Part shown: positions 13,393 through 25,300 of the stretch, in pieces | Layout of the letters: every line of letters begins with the position of its first letter | Numbering within the stretch: position 1 is the first letter of the stretch | Assembly: GCA_033961575.1 (NCBI GenBank) | Contig: CM066732.1 | Location: 79,054,187-79,118,186, forward strand | Direction of reading: 5' to 3' | Source: Aselliscus stoliczkanus | Lineage: Eukaryota; Chordata; Mammalia; Chiroptera; Hipposideridae | DNA length: 64,000 bases | The notes under the pieces: model-generated | Seen by the model: only the letters and a program-made list of their open reading frames with translations | Database searches by the model: none | What the model was told of the DNA's origin: nothing | Made by a program: the position numbers and the translations under genes

Positions 13393-16300
13393 AAAGATTT
13401 TATTGGGGAATTGGGGGAGGGGGACAGTGCTGGGGAATTGGGGAAGGGAACCAGCCAAGTTGTTGGTCTTCAGTCTTCGCTGTGCAGGGCGCCAGTTGCC
13501 GTCTGGCTTCCCGTTGGCAGCTCATGGCCTCTAAGCTCAAGATGCTGTGTTCAATCTTAGTTGTGGGTGGGCTTAGCCACCATCCCATGTGGGAGTTGAA
13601 CCAGCAGCCTTGTTGTTAAGAGCACATGCTCTATCCACTGAGCCATCCCGGTGGCAGCTCAGCTCAAGTTGCTAAGTTCAGCCTTATTTGCTGGTGGGCA
13701 TAGCCCACTATCAAACAGGCTATCTTGTTGTTAACACCAGCTGAGCCATCCTGCCACCTGTTGGCAGCTCAGCTTGGGTATAGCGTCACTGGCCCATGTG
13801 GGAATTGAACCGGCGGCCCTGTTGCTTAGAGCTCACGCTCTTAAGCCAACTCTTAACTGACTGAGCCACTCGACCAGCCCCTATATAAATATTTTTAATT
13901 CTTTTTTTATGTTTATGAGTTAAAAGTGTAACTCTAGAAATCACTAACGATATCCATATGCAAAATAATACCCTGGAATACGATAATTGGTTTTGTTGAA
14001 CTAATGACAAACTTGCAACAACAAACCATCTTTGGCCTTCTATGCTGCATAAATATCATGAATTTATTACTGGTACATAAAATTTCGTGTGTTTTGTAAT
14101 TATTTGTCACGTAAAATGTCTTCTACCATAATATGTTAAAAAATAAATGCCAAAAAACAAGTACCTAACTGTAAACAAGTAAAAATGTGAATTAAAAAAT
14201 TAAAATGGGGGCTGGCCGAGTGGCGCATTTGTTAAGTGCTGGCTTGGGACGCCAGCGGCCCCGGTTCGGGTCCCATATACGAGGGCCAGTGACACTGCCC
14301 TCAAAAAAAAAAAAAAAATTAAAATGGAAGATTTTATTTCACCTGAAAGTTTGGGCCAAAGATGTGGGTGTGCATTACACATGGGAGCACATTATACATG
14401 TCAAAAAACGGTAAATCTTTTTTTTAACATTTGCTATATTGTTTGATCATACCTCGTGTATGTAAAGAGTTTTCAGTACTCTGCAACGTAGAAAGTGCTG
14501 AGTATTACCTGTAAAAATTACTTTTATAAAATATACAATTATATATTATATTTTCATATTGTATTATTACATATTTATATAAATAATTATATCATAATTA
14601 CCTGTATGTAACTTTTGTTAGTGTATTTTTCTGTTGATTATCTTATGTAATGTCCAATAAAGTAATCTAGGTCCTTTTGAGATAGGACAGAAGGTCATCA
14701 TGACAATTCCCCCACATTTTCAGTTGTTTATTGGAGTTTAACATTTGGTCTCAGCTGCCTTACATGAACATGAGAGTTCTTTGTCTTTGTTATTCTTATC
14801 GTCTTTCTCTCTAGACACAGAAGCAAACCATTCCTTGTCTCATTTTATTTTTGTAGCAATCTGTGAAAGTTATAACACATGATATAGCATGTTACTTCAT
14901 ATCTTTAAAAGTTCCAGGTTTGATGTATGTTTTCCTGACAATAATACTAAATTTATAAATGGTAACTTTCAAGAATAAAATTTCTGCTACTTTCTAGCAT
15001 GCTTAACAAATTTTTTTTCTGATACATTCTCCCTGAGTTCAATGTTGAATGTAAACATGTGGTTCATGAATAGCATCATTCATATATTTTTTAAAAAGTT
15101 GGAGCCTTATTGGAAATAACCACAAATCATTTATGAATTAACTTGAATAATATCTTAATATCTTCATGTTTAGAATCATGTACAGAGAAATGAAGGATTC
15201 TGACAAAGAAAAGGAAAATGGAAAAATGGTAAGTTACTCCTGGCTATTTAGGGGAAAAAAAGGAAAAAGAATAACACTTTGTTTCAATTGAACATTCAAG
15301 GAATGAATCATAAACATGGAATTCTTTAAATTAGGTTAAATGCATGATCTTCAAGCTATTTTATGTAATGCATGTGAAATAGCACAGACTTTATAATCAG
15401 GAAAGGCCAACATTTGGTTTTTGCCATTGTAGGGTTGTTGGTCTATAGAGCATGTGGAACAGTACCTTGGCACTGATGAATTACCAAAGAATGACTTGAT
15501 AACCTACCTGCAGAAGAATGCAGACGCCGCTTTCCTGCGCCACTGGAAATTAACTGGCACTAATAAAAGTATTAGGAAAAACAGAAATTGTTCTCAACTC
15601 ATAGCTGCATATAAGGTATATATTGGCATAAAAACATTGTTTTGATTGGGGATGCTTTGTGCTTTGTTTTGCAGCTTTTAAAGCGTTTTTAGAAAGATAT
15701 GTTTGGGCATACTTAACAAATTAGGTCAAATTAACATTTTTAGTATGCCAATGCTAAAATTTCAAATATGGTTTGTGGGCATTGGAATCTAAGTGCATAG
15801 TTTTAACTGGTTTATAGTGGTTTTATTTTATTTAGGAATTTTAATTATTTAGAACGCAACTTGGGTAATACTGTTCTTATATAAAAAGAAGGCAATTCTT
15901 TGAAACACTCCAGGCTTTTCAAAGTAATACTGATAGGATAATACATTGCTTTTGTTCAAAATATGATTAATGGCTAGTTTTGCTAATTGTTTCCTCAGGA
16001 TTTTTGTGAGCATGGTACAAAATCTGGCTTAAACCAGGGGGCCATTTCTACTCTTCAAAGTAGTGATATTCTTAATTTGACAAAAGAACAACCTCAGGCC
16101 AAAGCAGGCAATGGGCAGAATTCTTGTGGAGTAGAAGACGTCCTTCAGCTTCTGCGTATCCTGTATATAGTTGCAAGTGACCCTTACTCAAGAATATCGC
16201 AAGAAGGTTTGTAAGAAGCCTTGTTTCATTTCTATGACATTTTTCAAAGCAAGTCAGTTTATATTTTTATTAATTTTATTAATTTTACAGAAGGTGATGA

Positions 16301-19300
16301 GCAGCCTCAGTTTACTTTCCCACCAGATGAATTCACTAGCAAAAAAATCACAACAAAAATTTTGCAGCAGATTGAGGTAATAAAATCAGATAGTTGAACT
16401 CTTTATTCTTTAACTGTTAGACTTTTCTACCTGCCACCATCTCTCCCTTCCTTCTGATTCAATAATTCGGGCCATTAGGTCTCTTGCATTCATTTCTTTA
16501 ATTACATTTAAGAATTAACTCCTTTTTGTCTTTTTAAATAATTGCCTTAAAACATCATTATTTGTTCATTTGCAGGAACCACTGGCATTGGCAAGTGGGG
16601 CTTTGCCAGACTGGTGTGAACAATTAACCAGCAAGTGTCCTTTTCTAATACCGTTTGAAACTAGACAGCTTTATTTCACATGTACTGCATTTGGTGCATC
16701 AAGGTAGGAAATGTATTGTTTTATAATTTTAGAATAAAATTCTTTTAATGTTTTATAAGCTCAAACGTGCAGATACTTTATATCAATACTGATGGAGGGA
16801 ATACATCCTTTTTATTTTCTTTTAAAGAGTTGTCAACATTTAAATATTTTGTTTCCAGTTGGATATATGCTCTCTTAGAGTAGCGTAGGTTGGAGTATAG
16901 TCATTGGTTCCAGGACCCTGGGGATACCAAAATCCATGGATGCTCGGGTCCCTTAGTCAGCCTCTGTATCCATGGGTTCTGTATCTGAGGATACAAAGGG
17001 CCTACTCTACTGTTTTCTGTCAGCTAGCATTTACTGTACAGTTCTTAACTAGCTTACATAAATGATCAGTTGCTGACATTCCCAGGAATACCAGTTAAAT
17101 GCTTGGAAATAGCTTTGGTAGCACTGAAATATATCTACCTTCTGGCCATCATTTTTCTCTTATTACCATCTAATATACTACATGGTACTTATTTATTTTT
17201 GTTTTTCTGTCTCCTTCCACTAGATAAAAGGTTCATGGGAGCAGGAATTTCTGGCTGTTTTGTTTACCACTCTAGCTGCAATTCCTAATGCAGTGTATAG
17301 CACATTGGATGCTCAATAAATATTTGTTTGTGATTGAATACCCAGAGTCCTTTCAAAGTAGATGTAAAAAAGTTACAATTTAAAATGGAGTTGTTTTCCT
17401 GATAAGTTATATTGTTGTACCATTTTATACCATTTACAACGCATTTGTATACACAGAACTACAGGCCTGTTCTGATAAATGGCAATAGTTATTATTTCTA
17501 TTTTATAGATAAGGAAATTCTCTAAGCACTAGCTGATTTGCCTCAGGTTACCAAAAAAATTGTAACACACGAGAGTACATCTTTCATTGTTTAATTTCTA
17601 GTTCAAGATTCGTTCTTCATTCTAGATGGGTTAACTCTGCATTGCTAAAAAGAAAATATTTTAAAATCACAATACTATTTTAATGACGGCTTTCAGTTTG
17701 TTTCACAGTAATAAAGATAGCATAATAACCATTTTTTAGTTTCTCTGATATTTCTGAAATGTCTATTTTTATGTAGTGGTTTGGTAGTATGTTCAACGGT
17801 TGCTGTACGCTACAGCTACATACATATTTTTCTATTGTAGAGCAATAGTGTGGTTACAAAACCGACGTGAAGCCACTGTGGAGAGAACAAGGACCACAAG
17901 TAGCGTAAGGCGAGATGACCCGGGAGAATTTCGAGTCGGTCGTCTCAAGCATGAAAGAGTGAAAGTTCCACGTGGTGAATCACTGATGGAATGGGCTGAG
18001 AATGTTATGCAGATACATGCAGATCGGAAATCTGTTCTTGAGGTACCTCATATATAAATTTTTTTGTGTGTAGGCATAACAGAGAACCAGCCAATCTGTA
18101 TGTTCCACTACATAAAAACTGCGTTAGATGGAAGGGAATAAGGATTTCTCTGCCCACTATGTACAGGCCTTCTCTGGCAGAGCATCTTTCATAAGAAGTT
18201 GTCAGGATCTTATAATTTAATGAGCAGCAAAGAATATCTTCACCCTTGAGATGGAAAGTGCTCTTTTTTTGTTTTTAATTAGCTGAACCATCCTGTCACC
18301 TGTTGGCAGGTCAGCGGCATCTCAGCTCAGGCTGGGCCATCAAACTGCCGTTGCTCAGAGCTCAGCTCGCACTCTTGAGTGAGCTCTTAACCAACTGAGC
18401 CACTCGGCCGGCCCGGAAAGTGCTCTTAAAGCCTGGACCAAATTAGTCACAGTATTCACAAAGGATTCTTTTTTTTGTTTTTAAGATTTTTATTGGGGAA
18501 TTGGGGGAGGGGACAGCATGGGGGAATTGGGGAAGGGGAACAGACAAGTTGCTGTCCTGTTGTTCTTCAGTCTAGTTGAGGAGGATGTTGCTTCACTGGC
18601 CCATGTTGGTATTGTCATTGCGCTCAGTTGCTGGCCTCTGGCTGGTCGCTCACCGCGGCCATTGGCAGCTCACGGTGGCTGCTGGCCATTCCCTGTAGCC
18701 CATGGCAGCCCACTGCAGCAGAGGCTGCAGCCTACACCGATGTCGGGGCTCGCACAGCCCAGCTCCAGGTGGAACTGTTGTTAGCTGTAGAGGGCAGTGT
18801 CACTGGCCCTCATATGTGGGATCTGAACCTGGGCTGCTGGCGTCCCAAGCCAGCTCTTAACCAATGTGCCACTTAGCCGACCCACAAAGGATTCTTTTTG
18901 ATACTATAAATGTTGCCTTTATATTAAGCTATGCTATTGGATATCTCCATTTTTGGAACACCATGTTTCATAATATTGTTTCACTTAAATTGTGCTTGGC
19001 ATTAGACCATTGGTTTGTATTGAGAGATGTTACAACAAATGGCACTGTGAAATTCAACATATTTACTAGAAAGATGTTATTGTGGTATTGTTGATTATAT
19101 GCTATATAGATATTATCCGTTAGATGAGGAACAATGGAAGAAATATCTCTCCTGTAAACAGTTGTGAACCACCCTGTTTGTTTATCTTTTGGATCACCTG
19201 ATCACAACAAATGTATCTCTAGAAAATATATAAGGCTTATGTCTTTCACTTTAAATTTTCTTTGCTTTTATCTTCTTACCCCTTTAACCTAGACAATCAT

Positions 19301-22300
19301 CAAATTTTTATTTATTTATTTTTTTTATTTTTTTTAGCTTAGCCATCCTGCCACCTGTTGGCAGCTCAACGGCAACTCAGCACGGGCTGGCCTCGAACCG
19401 CTGTTGCTCAGAGCTCAGCTTGCACTCTTGAACGAGCTCATCAAATTTTTATTTATTTGTTTTGTACATGTTTTTATAAGCTGCCTCAAATCATTTTTGA
19501 AGTAGGTAGAATTTGGATAAAATCCTTTAAAGTGATTTGCCTTAAGTCAGAAATAAGTGGGAAAGTTTAGGTTTTGATGTTACACAGACACACATATGAA
19601 TCTGTATACCATCTTTTCCTTAAGCAAATGACTTAATTTTATCTGAATTTTGGTTTCCTTGGTGTAAAATGGAGATGATACAGTAGTCTGCCCTTATCCA
19701 AGGTTTCATTTTTTGTGGTTTCAGTTACATTCAGTCAGCAGTGGTCTGAAAATATGAAATGAAAAATTTTAGAACAATTCATGCCTTTTAAATTGTCCCC
19801 ATTCTGAACAAGATGCAATATTGTGCCATATATGAATCATCCTTTTGTCTGATGTATCCATGGGTATATGCTAACTGCCTGTTGGTTATTTACTAGTGTC
19901 TCAGTTATCAGTTATCATGAGAGACCACATTCACATAACTTTTATTACAACATATTTATTGTTCTTAATTTCTTACTGTGCCTAATTTGGAAATTAAACT
20001 TTATCATAGGTATGTATATATAGGAAAAATAGTGTATATATAGGATTTGGTACTTCTACAGTTTCAGGAATCCACTGGGGATCTTGGAACATATCCCCCA
20101 TAGATAACGAGAGACTACTGAAATCTATTTTATGGGGTTGTTGGGAGAATTAAGGTATGAACATTGCTCACCACAGTGTTTAAACATGTAATAGCACACA
20201 ACACACACGAAAAAACTTCTGTGTTGCTTATAGTATATTCTGCTGCTATAAAAAAGGTATATTACTGGTTTGGATATGACCGATTTTGGCAAGAATGGGG
20301 TTATTTAAGCTCACCTCTCCCTATAATTTTTGTTCACATTTTAGGTTGAATTTTTAGGAGAAGAAGGAACTGGCTTGGGACCCACATTAGAGTTTTATGC
20401 TCTGGTGGCAGCAGAATTCCAGAGAACTGACTTGGGAGCTTGGCTTTGTGATGATAACTTCCCAGATGATGAGTCTCGTCATGTAAGATTTATTCCCCAT
20501 TTTAGGATTTGATTTGTGATTTTGCTTTTAGAAAGTGTTAAAAATACGTTATGCTGTCAGAACGTAAGCCAGGTTTTCTGATTCTTAATTTATTACTGAA
20601 TAATCGATATTACTAAAATGTTTTTAAAGGATAATATTTATGCACAAAAATAATTTAATAAAATATGTATATAAATACTTTCTGATAGCTAAATTGATGA
20701 AGATGTTTAATGTTTATGGATCTTTGTTTAATTTTATTTGCATTTCTCCTAAAAAATTAGGTTGATCTTGGAGGTGGATTGAAACCTCCTGGATACTATG
20801 TGCAGAGATCATGTGGACTATTCACAGCACCCTTTCCACAAGATAGTGATGAGCTCGAAAGGATCACAAAACTCTTTCATTTCCTCGGAATTTTCTTGGC
20901 CAAATGCATTCAAGACAATAGACTTGTGGACCTACCTATTTCTAAACCTTTCTTTAAACTTATGTGTATGGGTGACATTAAAAGCAATATGAGTAAACTG
21001 ATTTATGAGTCACGAGGCGATAGAGACTTACACTGTACTGAAAGTCAGTCTGAAGCTTCTACAGAAGAAGGTCATGATTCACTGTCAGTAGGAAGCTTTG
21101 AAGAGGATTCAAAATCAGAGTTTATTCTAGATCCCCCCAAACCAAAACCCCCAGCTTGGTTTAATGGAATTTTAACTTGGGAAGACTTTGAACTAGTAAA
21201 TCCACACAGAGCCAGATTTTTAAAAGAAATTAAAGACCTTGCCATCAAGAGGCGCCATATTTTAAGCAACAGAGGTCTTTCTGAAGATGAGAAGAACACC
21301 AAATTACAGGAACTAGTGCTGAAGAATCCATCAGGGTCCGGGCCTCCACTGAGCATAGAAGATTTAGGGTAAGCTTTATAAATATTCTTTTTTTTTTTTT
21401 TTAAAGATTTTATTGGGGAATTGGGGAGGGGACCAGCCAAGTTGTTGTTTTTCAATCTTAGTTGTGGAGGGCACCAGTCGCCATCTGGCTTCCCGTCGGC
21501 AGCTCATGGCCTCTAAACTCAAGGTGCTGTTTTCAGTCTTAGTTGCAGGTGGGCGTAGCCACCGTTGAACAGGCAATCTCGTTGTTACACCAGCTGAGCC
21601 ATCCTTGGCAGCTCAGCGACAGCTCAGCTTGGTCGCAGTGTTCACTGGCCCATATGGGAATCGAACCAGCAGCCCTGTTGCTCAGAGCGCATTCTCTAAG
21701 CCAATTCTTTTATTTTTTCTTTTTTCTTTTTTTTCTTTTTTTCTTTCTTTATTTTTTCTTTTTTTATTCTTTATTTTTTTTCTTCTTTTTTCTTTTTTTT
21801 TTCTTCTTTTTTTTTCTTTTCTTTTTTCTAAGCCAATTCTTTTTTTTTTTAGGATCTTTTTCTCCATTTTGGAATTGCTTTTGGTAGCTTTTTTTTTTTT
21901 TTTTTACAGATTTTATTGGGGAATTAGCGGAGGGGAACAGCATTGGGGAATCGGGGAAGGGGAACAGACAAGTTGCTGTCTTTTTGTTCTTCAGTTTAGT
22001 TGCAGAGGATGTTGCTTCACTGTTGGTATCGTCATTGCGCTCTTCCCGGATGAGGCAGATCGGTCGCTGGCCTCTGGATGTCGCTCACCGTGGCTATTGG
22101 CAGCTCATGCTTGGCTACCAGCCGCTCACGCTGGCTGCGGGCCACTCACTGTAGCCTATGGCAGCCCACTGCAGCAGGGGCGGCAGGCCACACCATCACC
22201 GGGGCTCGCACAGCCCAGCTCCAGGTGGAGCTGTTGTTAGCTGTAGAGGGCAATGTCACTGGCCCTCATGTGGGATCCGAACCGGGGCCTCTGGCATCCC

Positions 22301-25300
22301 AAAACCAGCGCTTAACCAATGCGCCACTCGGCTGGCCCTAAATATTCTTTTTTTTTAAAGATTTTATTGGGGAATTGGGGGAGGGGAACAGACAAGTTGT
22401 CCTTTTTTGTTCTTCAGTCTAGTTGTGGAGGACATTGCTTCACTGGACCATGTTCGTATCATCATTGCACTCTTCCTGGGTGAGGCAGATCGGTCGCCGG
22501 CCTCTGGACGGCTGCTCATGGCGGCTCTTGGCAGCTCATACTGGCTGCTGGCCACTCACTGTAGCCTGTGGCAGCCCACTGCAGCAGGAGCTGCAGCTGT
22601 GCCATCCCCGGTGACTCCAGGCAGCCCAGCTCCAGGTGGAGCCGTTCACCATCTTAGCTGTAGAGGGCAGTGTCATTGGCCTTCATATGTAGGATCCGAA
22701 CCGGCGCCCTGCTGCTCAGAGCTGACATCCCAAGCCAACTCCTAACCAACGTACCACTCGGCTGGCCCCCGAAATATTCTTATACCTAATGAATTAATAC
22801 ATTCTGAAGCTTTTGTTTCTTTTTCCCCACTAATTTGCAATATATGAATAAACAGTCTGTTAAGAACAATAATATGCTAGAGGAAATATTATTGATTTAA
22901 ACCTTTATTTTGTTAATATTATATAATAAGTATATAGCTCAGAATATCAGAAAACAATCTATTACCCAACAAACCTGAAAGATTATCTGATTTATCAATT
23001 GTGATACATGTATATATCTTGTGTAAAGTAGTCCAAATCCAAAAATATTTTGACAAATTTATTAGCTAATTAATATATATAGCCTACTCTGCAAAGCTAA
23101 ATAGTTTGCTTTCTATGTAAGCCTATCCCCAGTAGCTGCATTGACTTTACTCAGGTGCTGCAGATACTTTGATAAAACTATATTGATTTATACACATGTA
23201 ATTATTATAGCCTTGATATGTTTTACTATGATTTGGGGTTGACTACAAGGCTTGCTTTTTCTCCCTTCCTTCCTCATATTCAAGGTTTGATAGACGGTGG
23301 GGTGGTGGCATAGCGTGAATAGCTTTAGTGAAGCAATAGTTTCTTCCTGGTATACTGAATCTGTTGCTGGAAGTGGGGGGGTTCATGCTTTTTGCAGCAA
23401 TGGTTTAAAAATTAAATACTAGTGGTAGCTGAATGTTGATCTAATCCTTTTTTTTGTTCTCCAGTTTAAATTTCCAGTTTTGCCCATCCTCAAGAATATA
23501 TGGTTTTACAGCTGTGGATCTCAAGCCAAGTGGTGAAGATGAGGTAAAAATTTTGCTTTTTTTTTTTAAATTGGGGAATTGGGGGAGGGGAACATTGTTG
23601 GGGAAGTGGGGACCAGTCAAGTTGTTGTTCTTCAATCTTAGTTGTGGAGGACACCAGTCAGTTGCCATCTGTCTGCCGGTCTGTAGCTTGTGGCCTCTAA
23701 GCTCAAGGCACTGTGTTACAATCTTAGTTGCGGGTGGGTGTAGCCACCATCCCATGCGCGAGTTGAACCAGCAACCTTGTTAAGAGCGCACGATCTATCC
23801 ACTGAGCCATCCGGGTGGCAGCTCAGCTTAAGATGCCGAGTTCAGTTTTAGTTACGGGTGGACGTAATCCACCATTGAACAGGCAGTCTTGTTGTTACAC
23901 CAGCAGCTGAGCCATCCTGCCACCTGTTGGCAGCTCAGCGACAGCTCAGCTCAGACGCTGCTCACTGGCCCATGTCAGAATTGAACCAGCGGCCCTGTTG
24001 CTCAGAGCTCACACTCTTAAGCTAACTCTTAACCTACTGAGCCACTCGGCTGGCCTAAAAATTTTGATTTTGATATAGTTTAATTTCATAATCATCCTCT
24101 TAATGAAGGCGATTATACTAGGTGCTATTGAAGTATTCCTAGGTATTAACAACAATATTGGCCAATTTTCCTTTGCAGATGATAACAATGGATAATGCAG
24201 AAGAATATGTGGATTTGATGTTTGACTTTTGTATGCATACGGGCATTCAGAAGCAGATGGAAGCCTTTAGAGGTAATTTTTAAGGCTTTTAGCTTAACAC
24301 CTCTCTTTATTTTGAGAGAGTTGAAATTAAGGCACTTCTGTGGTCAAGAATTGCCAGTAATCTCCAGATTTGCCTCTAGTTTTTCGTCTTCCAGTTACCA
24401 GTCCTGCATAGTACCCAGAACAGGTTGAACAGTCGCAAGCTGTAGCAGCCCCTCAGCTTGCTCCCCCCTGAATAATGGGACCCATGTTTGCCATCCATTT
24501 TATTTTTACATGGTCATAATGTTGCATTCTTTCCACATTACATGATCAGGATGAATCAAACCGTGTAGAACCTAATTTCTGATGAAGATTGCAACAAAAT
24601 ATATCAGACTGTTTATGACTTACTTACTGGTTTTGAAAGTAAGAACATAGCTTTGGCTGGTTTCTTTGACACAAAGTTCTGGTTGGGAAATTATTAAAAT
24701 TTGGTTACTGACCATAGGGACTGAGTAGTCTCTCTCTGTTCACATTTGTGATTAAGTAGAGATTTCTGTCCTTAAAACCATAGCACAGTTTTTATTTCAA
24801 GGTATTTTAAAATATTAAAATAGCAATTTATATTTGTTTTCTCATTTATTAATAATTTGATTTGAAATTGGTATTTTGTAATTATAACTTAGAAACTCAG
24901 TTGTGTGTGTGTTTTTTTTTTTTTTTTTTTTACTGTGTATAATGTAGATGGGTTTAATAAAGTTTTTCCAATGGAGAAATTAAGTTCCTTCAGCTATGAA
25001 GAAGTCCAAATGATTCTTTGTGGAAATCAGTCGCCATCCTGGGCAGCAGAGGATATTATCAATTATACTGAACCTAAGTTGGGTTATACACGTGACAGGT
25101 ATGTGTTGGACATTTTCTAAGATCTACAAAATTGTTTCTGTCCCCAAATCAAATCGCAGATGATCTCAAAAGAACTTTGATTCACTGAATTACATTCAGA
25201 AAGTGAGAAAGCAGTTAAGATGCATATCCATTAATAAGACTGAGTTAACATAGAAAGACAGCTAGGTCTTGGCTAGTGTTAAGATTCCTTTTCTCACTGT

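Larger units (their letters stand above)
13268..14415. mobile_element. Second inverted-repeat DNA element nested in mariner copy 1
   Basis: The left end tttaccgtgtatagtgtgca and the right end (tgcacacc...cacattatacatgtcaaaaaacggtaaa, inverted) share tttaccg and tgtataatgtgc. The interval is absent from mariner copy 2 at the same point, which defines it as an insertion. It contains a TATC array and two SINEs. Family unknown. Confidence 0.6.
11909..14456. mobile_element. Fold-back mariner derivative, copy 1 (disrupted)
   Basis: Ends cgaggtgtgatcagaaaatatg and its inverse (catatt...gatcatacctcg) are mariner TIRs. The left arm (11909-12748, minus a SINE) is an inverted copy of the right arm (12994-13267 plus 14416-14456). 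On the + strand the right side encodes decayed transposase text with LHHD-like, [17 protein letters not shown] and DFQNCFRKW motifs, the C-terminal part of the catalytic domain. The single-copy loop (about 12749-12993) holds the upstream part of that domain. No intact ORF, so it is non-autonomous. Confidence 0.8.

Noticed and set aside
14209..14317. A tRNA gene
   Set aside because: It has A- and B-box-like words, but poly(A) and target duplications show a retrotransposed SINE; no cloverleaf gene context.
21682..21887. Lys/Arg-rich or Phe-rich open frames
   Set aside because: Translations of the T/C tract; no gene structure.
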